The notes under the pieces were generated by a model. The model was not told where the DNA came from. It saw only the letters and a list, made by a program, of their open reading frames with translations, and did not search any database. A DNA stretch of 64,000 nt from contig NZ_CP014546.1 in assembly GCF_001579805.1 (NCBI RefSeq), positions 3,162,001 through 3,226,000 on the forward strand, written 5' to 3'. Source of the stretch: Pseudomonas azotoformans. Its GTDB lineage: Bacteria; Pseudomonadota; Gammaproteobacteria; Pseudomonadales; Pseudomonadaceae. Positions 8,424 to 17,624 of the stretch are shown one piece after another. Both the position numbers and the translations under genes were made by a program. The stretch's first letter is position 1. Each line of letters starts with the position of its first letter.

Positions 8424-9866
8424 CTAAAGGGACCGGATCACATGCTTGATCTCCTGAAACGCCGCCAACCCCCACGGCCCCAACTCGCGGCCAATGCTGC
8501 TCTGCTTGTAACCGCCCCACGCGGCCTGCGGGAAGATCACCTGCGGTGCGTTGATCCACACCAGCCCGGCCTGCAAGGCATTTGCCACGCGCTCAGCGGT
8601 TTCATGGCTGGCGCTGACCACACTCGCCACCAGGCCGAAATCGCTGTCGTTGGCCAGGGCAATGGCCTCGGCTTGCGAGGTGAAACGTCGTACACAGAGC
8701 ACCGGGCCGAAGATCTCTTCGTTCCACAACGCGCTGTCCAGCGGTACGTCGGTGAACACGGTCGGGCGGATGAAAAAGCCCTTCGGCAGGTCCGCAGGTC
8801 GGTCACCGCCACACAGCAAACGTGCGCCGTCCTCAACACCGCGCTGGATATGCCCCAACACGCGTTGATATTGCACGCGGTTGATCAACGCGCCCATTTC
8901 CACGTCATCGGCAAACGGGTCAGCCACGCGAATGCCTTCAGCCCGTGCCTGTATACGTTGCAGGAATTCATCCGCCAGGCTGTCGGCTACCAGCACGCGA
9001 CTGGTGGCCGAACACATCTGCCCTGCGTTGAAAAACCCACCGCCACAGGCCAGTTCCACCGCCAGGTCCAGGTCGGCATCCGCCAACACCAGCAAGGAGG
9101 ATTTGCCGCCCAGTTCCAGGCTCACACCCTTGATGGTTTCTGCTGCGCGCTGCATCACTTGCACGCCGACGGCGTTGCTGCCGGTGAAGGAAATCTTCGC
9201 CACGCGGCGATCCGCCGCCAGCGGCGTGCCCACTTCCAGGCCCGTACCGCACACCAGGTTGAACACCCCGGTCGGCAAGCCCGCCTCGGCGATAATCCGC
9301 GCCAGTTGCATTTCCGCCAATGGCGTGACTTCCGATGGCTTGAGCACCACGCAGCAACCGGCCGCCAGGGCGGGAGCGAGTTTCCAGGCGGTGGTCACCA
9401 TCGGGAAATTCCACGGCACGATCAGCCCTACCACACCGCACGGCTCACGACGCAGACGTGCACTGAAGTCCGCGCTGGGCAGTTCCACCGGGCTATCCTG
9501 GCTGGCGTCCATCGCCTCGGCCACGCTGGCGTAATAGTCGAAGGTGGCGATCACATCGTCCACATCAATCGCGGCTTCAAACAGCGGTTTGCCGTTGTTG
9601 CTCGATTGCAGGTGCATCAGCTGTTCGCGCTGCTCGCTGACGCCTTGGGCGATCTTGCGCAACAGCGCGGCGCGGTCGCGGCCGGTGCTTTTTGACCAGT
9701 CGATGAACGCGGCGCTGGCGGCGTCGACCGCCTGGGTGACCGTGCTCGCATCGCCGACGCTGACGTGGGCCAGGACGGCTTCCGTCGCAGGGTTGATCAC
9801 CTCAAGCGAGGCCAGTCCGGCACGCCATGCCCCATTGATATACACACCGTTCAATACCGCGCTCAT
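8424..9866 (-). CDS. NAD(P)-dependent aldehyde dehydrogenase
   Basis: A 480-residue aldehyde dehydrogenase. The catalytic Cys is in NAGQMCSATSRVLV, the general-base Glu in SLELGGKSS, and the nucleotide-binding segments VPWNFPMVTTAWKLAPAL and FTGSNAVGVQVM are present. Annotation transfer would often read betaine-aldehyde dehydrogenase. Its ATG overlaps the stop of the upstream ThDP decarboxylase gene (ATGA at 9863-9866), so the two are translationally coupled and the decarboxylase product is the probable substrate. If the partner acts like AruI, this enzyme would oxidise 4-guanidinobutyraldehyde to 4-guanidinobutyrate. ATG 9866 was preferred over an in-frame upstream start at 9887. Confidence 0.88.
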   Translation of the reverse strand: MSAVLNGVYINGAWRAGLASLEVINPATEAVLAHVSVGDASTVTQAVDAASAAFIDWSKSTGRDRAALLRKIAQGVSEQREQLMHLQSSNNGKPLFEAAIDVDDVIATFDYYASVAEAMDASQDSPVELPSADFSARLRREPCGVVGLIVPWNFPMVTTAWKLAPALAAGCCVVLKPSEVTPLAEMQLARIIAEAGLPTGVFNLVCGTGLEVGTPLAADRRVAKISFTGSNAVGVQVMQRAAETIKGVSLELGGKSSLLVLADADLDLAVELACGGGFFNAGQMCSATSRVLVADSLADEFLQRIQARAEGIRVADPFADDVEMGALINRVQYQRVLGHIQRGVEDGARLLCGGDRPADLPKGFFIRPTVFTDVPLDSALWNEEIFGPVLCVRRFTSQAEAIALANDSDFGLVASVVSASHETAERVANALQAGLVWINAPQVIFPQAAWGGYKQSSIGRELGPWGLAAFQEIKHVIRSL

Positions 9867-11488
9867 TCCGCCACCGCCTTCATCCACAGCCCCTGTTCGA
9901 TTTCAATCAGCGTCGGCCCTTGGCGATCAGCCGCTGCGCGTAGTGCCGCGCGCAGCGACTCAATCCCTTGGATGCTGTCGGCGGCGCAACCGAGTGCCTT
10001 GGCCACGCCGATAAAGTCCGGCGTGTAGATGTCCACGCCGACCGGCTCGATGGCGCGGTTGACCATGTATTTCTTGATCTCTTCATAGCCGTGGTTATTC
10101 CACAGCAACACGATCACCGGCGTGCGCGCTTCCACCGCGCTGGCCAGTTCCGGGAGGGTGAATTGCAGGCCGCCGTCGCCGATCAGGCACACCACCGGCT
10201 GCCCATTACCACGCCCCAGCCAGGCGCCGATGGCGGCAGGCAAGGCATAGCCCAAGGTGCCGTAGCCAGTGGACGAGTTGAACCAGCGGCGCGGGTGGTC
10301 GAGATTCAGGGTCAGGTTGCCGCTGTACACCGGTTGGGTGGAGTCGCCCACCAGCACGGCGTTGGGCAATTCTTCGAGGACGGTCTTGAGGAACAGGGTT
10401 TGCGCGCGGGTGGCTGCGTCCCAGCTGGGCGTCAGTTCCGCCCACAGGCGCGCTACGCGTTCAGCGCCCCACGCGCTGTTACGCGGTGGCAAAGACTTGC
10501 TGGTCAACTCGGCCAACAGCGCTTCGGCGGCGATTTGTGCATCAGCCACCAAGGCCACTTGCGGCGGGTAGTTGCGCACGGTCTGGTCGGGGTCGATATC
10601 GATGCGCAGCAGCGCGCCGGGAATCTCGAAACCGCCGGCGAAGGTCACGTCGTAGTCGGTTTCCGCCAGCTCGGTGCCGATGGCCAATACTACGTCCGCT
10701 TCGGCCACCAGTGCGCGGGTGGCGACCAAGGTCTGGGTCGAGCCGATCAGCAGTGGGTGGCGGGCAGGCAGCATGCCTTTGGCGTTGATGGTCAGGGCCA
10801 CCGGCGCGCCGAGGGCTTCGGCCAGTCGGGTCAGTTCCGGCGCTGCGTCGATGGCGCCACCACCGGCCAGGATCAACGGCGTCTTGGCGGCTGCGAGCAA
10901 CTGGCTCATTTGCTTGACCGCCGACGGCGCCGCACCGGCACGGGCCACGCTGACCGGTTCACTGCCCAGCAGTGCATCGGCATTTTCCACCAGCACATCC
11001 AGCGGGATTTCGATGTGCACCGGACGCGGCCGCCCGGCCTGGAACAACGCAAACGCCCGCGCCAACACGCCGGGCAGCTCCGCCGCCGACATCAGGGTAT
11101 GGGAGAACGCCGCCACGCCGGCCATCATCGCGCCCTGGTTGGGCAGCTCATGCAGCTTGCCGCGCCCGCCGCCCAATTGGCTGCGCGACTGCACGCTGGA
11201 AATCACCAGCATCGGGATCGAGTCGGCATAAGCCTGGCCCATGGCGGTGGTGATATTGGTCATGCCGGGGCCGGTGATGATGAAGCACACGCCGGGTTTT
11301 CCGCTGGTGCGCGCATAACCGTCGGCCATGAAGCCGGCGCCCTGTTCGTGGCGCGGGGTGACGTGACGGATGCTGGAACGGGCCAGGCCGCGGTACAGCT
11401 CCACGGTGTGCACGCCGGGGATGCCAAACACCTGGTCCACGCCGTAGCCTTCCAGGAGGTTGACCAATACTTCGCCGCAGGTCGCCAT
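9863..11488 (-). CDS. ThDP-dependent decarboxylase, AruI-like (5-guanidino-2-oxopentanoate decarboxylase)
   Basis: A 541-residue thiamine-diphosphate enzyme in three domains. The cofactor-activating Glu48 is in HEQGAGFMADGYAR, and the ThDP motif runs from GDGGLQFTLPELASAV to WNNHGYEEI near residues 425-450. Overall it resembles acetolactate synthase large subunits but pairs with an aldehyde dehydrogenase, not a regulatory subunit, which favours a 2-keto acid decarboxylase. Sequence style (GIPGVHTVELYRGL) resembles AruI, which decarboxylates 2-ketoarginine in the arginine transaminase pathway. Benzoylformate-type decarboxylase is the alternative. A divergent LysR gene lies 111 bases upstream. 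Confidence 0.75.
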   Translation of the reverse strand: MATCGEVLVNLLEGYGVDQVFGIPGVHTVELYRGLARSSIRHVTPRHEQGAGFMADGYARTSGKPGVCFIITGPGMTNITTAMGQAYADSIPMLVISSVQSRSQLGGGRGKLHELPNQGAMMAGVAAFSHTLMSAAELPGVLARAFALFQAGRPRPVHIEIPLDVLVENADALLGSEPVSVARAGAAPSAVKQMSQLLAAAKTPLILAGGGAIDAAPELTRLAEALGAPVALTINAKGMLPARHPLLIGSTQTLVATRALVAEADVVLAIGTELAETDYDVTFAGGFEIPGALLRIDIDPDQTVRNYPPQVALVADAQIAAEALLAELTSKSLPPRNSAWGAERVARLWAELTPSWDAATRAQTLFLKTVLEELPNAVLVGDSTQPVYSGNLTLNLDHPRRWFNSSTGYGTLGYALPAAIGAWLGRGNGQPVVCLIGDGGLQFTLPELASAVEARTPVIVLLWNNHGYEEIKKYMVNRAIEPVGVDIYTPDFIGVAKALGCAADSIQGIESLRAALRAAADRQGPTLIEIEQGLWMKAVAE

Positions 11489-11599
11489 ATAGGTCGCTCT
11501 TATTGTTGAGGTAAGGCGTTATTGGACCGGCTGGCCTGTAGCGGCAACAATCGATAAAAAGTCATACTAGCCATGTCCTCACGTCATGGCTGCGCCCCG

Positions 11600-12475
11600 A
11601 TGAAACGCCTCCCGCCACTGCCCGCGCTGCACACCTTCTGGGTCACGGCCCAGTGCTGCAACTTCACCCGCGCCGCCGAGCAACTGCACATCACCCAGGG
11701 CGCGGTGAGCCGGCAGATTGCCGGGCTCGAAAGTCATCTGGGCTACGCGCTGTTCCAGCGCCAGGCGCGTGGCTTGAGCCTGACCGAAGAGGGCCGCGAG
11801 TGGTCACTGCGCGCACAGCAGGTGTTTGGCCTGCTCGGCGAGGCGGTGGAGCAGATCGGCAGTCGGCGTCAGGTCCTGCAGCTCAAGGCGTCCACCTGTG
11901 TGATGCGCTGGCTGCTGCCGCGCCTGATGCAGTGGCAAAAGGAACGCCCGGACGTGCCGGTGGAACTCACCACCACCGTGGCCTACACCGTGGACTTTCG
12001 CCGCGAGCAATTCGACGCGGCGGTGATCTATGCGCCCATCGCCGAGCAATCGGCCGAGGCGCGGCATCTGTTCGATGAGCAACTCACGCCGGTCTGCGCA
12101 CCGGCACTGCTCGCGGGCTTGCACACACCGCAAGATTTGCAGCAACAGGTCTTGCTGCACCCCACGCGGGATGAACGGGATTGGGCATTGTGGCTCAAGG
12201 CGGCGCAGACGCGGCTGGGCAATTTGAGCCAGGGCCATCATTTTGAAACGCTGGATTTGGCGATGACGGTGGCGTCGCAAGGTTCCGGCGTGGCGATTGG
12301 CGACAGCGCGTTGATTGGCGAGGATTTGAAGGCGGGGCGGTTGGTGATGCCGTTTGAGCTGCGGGTGCCGACGGGTATGGGGTATTACTTGGTGTATCCG
12401 CCGGGGACCGAGCCTTCGGCGGGTCTTAAAGCTCTGATGGATTGGTTGGTCATGAACGCCAAGTCGCCCCTGTAG
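11600..12475 (+). CDS. LysR-type regulator, GcvA-like
   Basis: A 291-residue LysR protein of the GcvA/AmpR-like branch: MKRLPPLPALHTFWVTAQ, then TRAAEQLHITQGAVSRQIAGLE in the DNA-binding helix region (residues 20-45). ATG 11600 begins the conserved domain; starts at 11573 add nine unrelated residues. It is divergent from the decarboxylase/aldehyde dehydrogenase operon, with a 111-base shared control region (11489-11599), which is the usual arrangement for a LysR protein and its target. Its stop codon lies inside a REP-type hairpin. Confidence 0.87.
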   Translation: MKRLPPLPALHTFWVTAQCCNFTRAAEQLHITQGAVSRQIAGLESHLGYALFQRQARGLSLTEEGREWSLRAQQVFGLLGEAVEQIGSRRQVLQLKASTCVMRWLLPRLMQWQKERPDVPVELTTTVAYTVDFRREQFDAAVIYAPIAEQSAEARHLFDEQLTPVCAPALLAGLHTPQDLQQQVLLHPTRDERDWALWLKAAQTRLGNLSQGHHFETLDLAMTVASQGSGVAIGDSALIGEDLKAGRLVMPFELRVPTGMGYYLVYPPGTEPSAGLKALMDWLVMNAKSPL

Positions 12476-12502
12476 GAGCCGGCAAGCCGTGCTCCTACAG
12501 GG
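12468..12502. repeat. REP-type hairpin overlapping the LysR stop codon
   Basis: A 12-base perfect stem, CCCTGTAGGAGC at 12468-12479 and GCTCCTACAGGG at 12491-12502, with an 11-base loop containing CGGCAAGCCG. The TAGGAGC...GGCAAGCC...GCTCCTA core recurs at 47185-47210. The TAG stop of the LysR gene (12473-12475) is part of the left arm, so the stem begins before translation ends. Confidence 0.72.
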
Positions 12503-12512
12503 ATGGGGCGTA

Positions 12513-13128
12513 TCAGTAACCTACGGTGAAACGCTGGCGTGAGTGTTTCGGCGATTCCACTTCGTCGATCAACGCAATCGCATAGTCCGCAAAACTGATC
12601 CAACTGCGACCTTCACTGCTCACCAACAAGTCATCCTGGCCCCACCCGGAATTGACCGGTGCGCTCGGTCTCGACGAACTCCGCCGACGGCGACAGGAAC
12701 GTCCAGTCCAGTTCCTTCTCCTGGCGCAGTGCGTCAAGAAACGCCGCACCCGCGGTGGCTTCCGCTTTGTATTCCTCAGGGAAACCCACGCTGTCGATGA
12801 CCCGCCCGCCACCCGGCAGCAGCAGCGAACCGGCGCCGCCCACCACCAGCAGACGTTTTACCCCGGCCTTTTTCACCGGCTCGATCACGGCGCTGGCGGG
12901 CAGGGTGGCGAAGTGTGCCGCACTGATCACCACGTCGCTGCCACTCACCGCCTGTTGCAGGGCGTTGGCATCCAGGGCGTCGACTTGTTTGACGGTGACG
13001 CCAGGGCGTACGGCCAGCGTGTCGGTATTGCGTGCGATGGCGGTGACGGTGTGCCCGCGACGCAGCGCTTCTTCCAGCAGTTGGCTACCGGCACGGCCAG
13101 TGGCACCAATAATTGCAATCTTGCTCAT
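12513..13128 (-). pseudogene. NAD(P)-binding reductase (NmrA/YwnB-like), frameshifted
   Basis: The frame from ATG 13128 encodes MSKIAIIGATGRAG, the Rossmann GxxGxxG start of an atypical short-chain (NmrA/YwnB) reductase, and continues in family sequence to about residue 161 (ERTGQFRVG). It then ends at a stop near 12631. The missing C-terminus (GQDDLLVSSEGRSWISF, then ending RQRFTVGY) continues in another frame to a stop at 12513. Removing one base in GGCCCC at 12638-12643 would join both parts into a protein of about 204 residues, the usual family length. A GGAGAA ribosome site precedes the start. Either a recent mutation or a sequencing error; the truncated product would lack the last 40-45 residues. 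Confidence 0.8.
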
Positions 13129-13161
13129 GACGTTCTCCAGTACGTTAGGGTTTGAAACGGT

Positions 13162-14028
13162 TCACCACTTCATTTCGCCCTTGGCGACTTTGGCGCTCAG
13201 TTCCAGCGAGCTTTCGTCGGCGAGGGTGGGGTAACGCTTTTTCATGGCCGCGATCAGGGCGGCAGAATCCTTGGCCTTGGCGGTCTCGGCGTCGAAGGCC
13301 TTGATGTAGTCGGCGGTAAAGGCCACCGATTGCAGCGTCGGTGTGCCGAGGTAGTGGCCCGGGATCACGGTCTTTGGTTTCAGCTGTTGGATGCGTTGCA
13401 GTGTCGCCAGCCAGTCTTTATGGGACTGCGCGCTCTGGGTATCGGCCATCCACAGATGGATGTTTTCGGAGACAACCACGCCACCGACCACGGCCTTGAT
13501 CGACGGGATCCACACAAAGCTGCGATCCGGCTGCGCGCCATCCAGGCCGATGACCTCCAGTGGCTGGCCTTCCAGGCTCAGGCTGTGACCTTCGAGGACC
13601 TGCGGCACGATGGTTTTAGACGGCCTGTCGGCGCCCATTTTCGGGCCCCAGAACTCCAGCTTGCCGGCCACGGTGGCCTTGATGTGGTCGACCACCGGTT
13701 GTGGCGCCAGCACCTTGGCGTCGGGGAAGGCGGCGGTGAGGGTGTCGAGGCCGAAGTAGTAGTCCGGGTCGCCATGGCTGATGTAGATAGTGGCGAGGTG
13801 CTTGCCGCTGGCGCGGATTTTCTGCACCAATTGCTCGGCCTGGCCTTTGCCGAATTGGGCGTCCACCAGGATCGCGTCCTTGGCGCCGCTGACCAGCACC
13901 GAGCTGACCGGGAAGATCGCGGCTTCGCCAGGGTTGTACACATCCAGCTTCAGCTCGGCCGCGGACGCATGGGCGGCGAACGCCAGGGCGGCGGTGGCGA
14001 GGGTCAGGCGCTTGAAGGTTGAGAACAT
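13162..14028 (-). CDS. Exported MBL-fold hydrolase with altered metal motif
   Basis: A 288-residue protein with a Sec signal peptide (LTLATAALAFAAHASA, cleavage near residue 23). The fold is metallo-beta-lactamase-like: the ILVDAQFG strand, a first metal motif at 84-90, and later VIPGHYLGT. The first motif reads SHGDPDYYFG in place of HxHxDH, so the second His is Asp87 and the last His is Tyr90, while His85 and Asp89 remain. Related periplasmic MBL proteins exist, but activity is uncertain. It lies 33 bases after the frameshifted reductase start on the same strand, and a LysR gene is divergent upstream, suggesting that regulator controls both genes. Confidence 0.82.
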   Translation of the reverse strand: MFSTFKRLTLATAALAFAAHASAAELKLDVYNPGEAAIFPVSSVLVSGAKDAILVDAQFGKGQAEQLVQKIRASGKHLATIYISHGDPDYYFGLDTLTAAFPDAKVLAPQPVVDHIKATVAGKLEFWGPKMGADRPSKTIVPQVLEGHSLSLEGQPLEVIGLDGAQPDRSFVWIPSIKAVVGGVVVSENIHLWMADTQSAQSHKDWLATLQRIQQLKPKTVIPGHYLGTPTLQSVAFTADYIKAFDAETAKAKDSAALIAAMKKRYPTLADESSLELSAKVAKGEMKW

Positions 14029-14132
14029 CGGGCAGCTCCAGCATCGGTAAAGGATGCACAGAGCTTAGTTGCACAAAACCAGACTAAAAATGCGATGCTG
14101 GGACATAGTTTGTTTCTGAAAGCGGGCAGATC

Positions 14133-15038
14133 ATGGATCGTCTTCAAGCAATGCGCGTGTTTGTCACGGTGGTGGATCTGGGCAGCCAGTCCGCCGCCGC
14201 CGATCATCTGGACCTGTCGCGGCCGGTGGTGTCGCGTTATTTGGCGGAGCTGGAAGACTGGGTCGGCGCCCGTTTGTTGCACCGCACCACGCGCAAGCTC
14301 AGCCTGACGGCAGCGGGCGGTGAAACCCTGCCACGCTGTCGGCAATTGCTGGAATTGTGTTGCGACATGCAAGCCGCCGTCAGCGAGCCCGATGAAGCGC
14401 CCCGTGGTTTGCTGCGTTTGAGCGTCAGCACGTCGTTCGGCCAGGCGCAATTGGCCCAGGCCATTGCCGAATACGTCAAGCGCTACCCGCTGGTGACGGT
14501 CGACCTACAGATGCTCGATCGCACGGTGAACCTGGTGGATGAGCGCATCGACCTGGCTATCCGCACCAGCAACGACCTGGACCCCAACCTCATTGCCCGG
14601 CGCCTGACGGTGTGCCGCTCGGTGGTGTGTGCCTCGCCGGCCTACTTGCTGGAGCATCCTGCGCCGCAGAAGGTCGAAGACCTCGCCGGACATAATTGCC
14701 TCACCCATTCCTACTTCGGCAAAAGCCTGTGGCATTTCGAGGAGCGGGGCGAGCCGGTCTCGGTGCCGATCATCGGCAACATCACCTCCAACGAGGCCAG
14801 TACGTTGTTACGCGTGACGTTGGCCGGTGCCGGAGTGTCGATGTTGCCCACTTATCAGGCCGGCGATTACATCCGGCGCGGCGAACTAGTGCGCCTGCTG
14901 CCTGACGCCGAGCCGCGGCAGATGAACATCTATGCGGTGTACGCCTCGCGCAAACACATGCCGTCGGCGCTGCGCAGCTTGCTGGATTTCCTGGTGCTGA
15001 GGTTTCCGGAAGAGCCGGCGTGGGATGTCGGGCTCTAG
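14133..15038 (+). CDS. LysR-type transcriptional regulator
   Basis: A 301-residue LysR protein of the common CrgA-like branch (MDRLQAMRVFVTVVDLGSQS, RPVVSRYLAELE, then LLHRTTRKLSLT). It is divergent from the MBL-fold gene, with about 100 bases between them (14029-14132), and so probably regulates the MBL-fold/reductase pair. Its ligand cannot be inferred. Confidence 0.87.
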   Translation: MDRLQAMRVFVTVVDLGSQSAAADHLDLSRPVVSRYLAELEDWVGARLLHRTTRKLSLTAAGGETLPRCRQLLELCCDMQAAVSEPDEAPRGLLRLSVSTSFGQAQLAQAIAEYVKRYPLVTVDLQMLDRTVNLVDERIDLAIRTSNDLDPNLIARRLTVCRSVVCASPAYLLEHPAPQKVEDLAGHNCLTHSYFGKSLWHFEERGEPVSVPIIGNITSNEASTLLRVTLAGAGVSMLPTYQAGDYIRRGELVRLLPDAEPRQMNIYAVYASRKHMPSALRSLLDFLVLRFPEEPAWDVGL

Positions 15039-15136
15039 GCTGGAATCAACCGGTTGAATGTCGTCCGATAATGGCAACTTGGCCTGGTTGACCTATGCTT
15101 TAGACAGCACCCTGTAGATCCGCAGAGGTCTGTGCC

Positions 15137-15313
15137 ATGAGCATTAAAACCAGAAAGTACCTGATGATTTTCAGCCTGTGCGCCATTGCCAGCGCACTTT
15201 ACGGGACCGCCGCCTACCGCGTGGAGCAGACCCGTATGCAGCCGACCTTTGCGATCAGCTGCCATCAGGATCAATGCGTGCCCCGCACCGGCAGTTTCAG
15301 CGCGCTCAGGTAG
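15137..15313 (+). CDS. Small membrane or secreted peptide, 58 residues
   Basis: ATG 15137 opens a 58-residue frame ending at TAG 15313. It starts MSIKTRKYLMIFSLCAIASA: a basic N-terminus followed by one hydrophobic segment (about residues 8-25), consistent with a signal anchor. The tail carries two Cys (ISCHQDQCVPRTG) that could form a disulfide in the periplasm. AGAGGT at 15124-15129 is a plausible ribosome site. Its last 8 bases overlap the end of the convergent pobR gene. I do not recognise a family. The frame falls below usual length cut-offs. Confidence 0.6.
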   Translation: MSIKTRKYLMIFSLCAIASALYGTAAYRVEQTRMQPTFAISCHQDQCVPRTGSFSALR

Positions 15314-16184
15314 CCGATGGTTCGGCTTTCAACTGCTCGCGAAACGCCTTGGGTGAGAACCCGACCCGTCGGCGGAACAGCCGAGAGAAGTTGGTGGGGT
15401 CGGAAAAACCCAGCACCTCCGACATCTCATTGATGGTCATGCTGGTGTACGTCAGCAAACGCTTGGCTTCCAGCAATTGGCGGTCATGCATGATCTGCAA
15501 CGCAGGTTGCCCACCCAATTCCCGACATGTCCCGTTCAGGTGTGAGACCGAGATGCCCAGCTTGTGGGCAAGATCCTCAATCTTGGGGTGTTCGCGGTAA
15601 TGCTGCTCGACCAACTGGGTGAAGCGCCGGAAGTATTCACGCCCCCGTGGCGCACGTGGGTGACGGCGCTGGATGGCCTGGCGGCTGATCCATACCAGCA
15701 ACACGCTGACCAGCGCGTGCATCATCATGTCCCGTGCCGGTTGTTCATCGGCGTATTCATCCTGCAAGCGGGCGAACTGGCTGTTCAGGTAATCACTGTC
15801 TTTGCCCGCCGGGTAACTGCCGAGTGTCTGCAAACCGTCCACGGTGGAGCCCAACTGTGTTTGCAGGTGGCTGACCAACGGCGCCGAAAGCGTCACTACG
15901 TAGCCTTCGACGTCCTCAGGAAAACGGAACCCGTGCACGCACAAGGGCGGCAGGACTTGCAGGGTTGCTTCGTTCAGGGTGGTGCGCTGGCCTTCGATTT
16001 CCAACTGTGCCTGGCCTTTGTGCACGTAGAGCAACTGGCACAGATCCGCGTGCCGGTGGGGTTGGATTTCCCACTGGTATTCCCGACTGCGCCGGGAAAT
16101 GGTTTCGCAGTGCAACAAATCGGGGGTGGGCCATTGCTGGTGTTCCCCGTAAAGCTTGAAGACCGGAATTGCGGTTTTGGTCAT
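15306..16184 (-). CDS. pobR: AraC-type activator of 4-hydroxybenzoate hydroxylase, PobR
   Basis: A 292-residue AraC/XylS-family regulator. The N-terminal cupin-like sensor has QPHRHADLCQLLYV near residue 45, and two helix-turn-helix units fill the last 100 residues (IEDLAHKLGISVSHLNGTCR and INEMSEVLGFSDPTNFSRLFRR). It lies head-to-head with pobA, the arrangement of the Pseudomonas PobR-PobA pair, where PobR with 4-hydroxybenzoate activates pobA. The ATG at 16184 (MTKTAIPVFKLYG) starts the conserved region; an in-frame start at 16229 is less likely. Confidence 0.9.
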   Translation of the reverse strand: MTKTAIPVFKLYGEHQQWPTPDLLHCETISRRSREYQWEIQPHRHADLCQLLYVHKGQAQLEIEGQRTTLNEATLQVLPPLCVHGFRFPEDVEGYVVTLSAPLVSHLQTQLGSTVDGLQTLGSYPAGKDSDYLNSQFARLQDEYADEQPARDMMMHALVSVLLVWISRQAIQRRHPRAPRGREYFRRFTQLVEQHYREHPKIEDLAHKLGISVSHLNGTCRELGGQPALQIMHDRQLLEAKRLLTYTSMTINEMSEVLGFSDPTNFSRLFRRRVGFSPKAFREQLKAEPSAT

Positions 16185-17558
<1,374 letters not shown>

Positions 17559-17579
17559 CCTGCTATCGTATCGAGCATT

Positions 17580-17604
17580 CCCGTGGGCCGCCTTTTCCCA
17601 CGGG
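17580..17604. terminator. Hairpin between pobA and the DHA2 pump gene
   Basis: An 8-base stem, CCCGTGGG at 17580-17587 and CCCACGGG at 17597-17604, with a loop containing CCTTTT. There is no T-run after the stem, so it may attenuate or stabilise mRNA more than terminate. It ends about 20 bases before the chosen start of the next gene. Confidence 0.4.
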
Positions 17605-17624
17605 CCTTGCTCGAAGGTCTTGCC

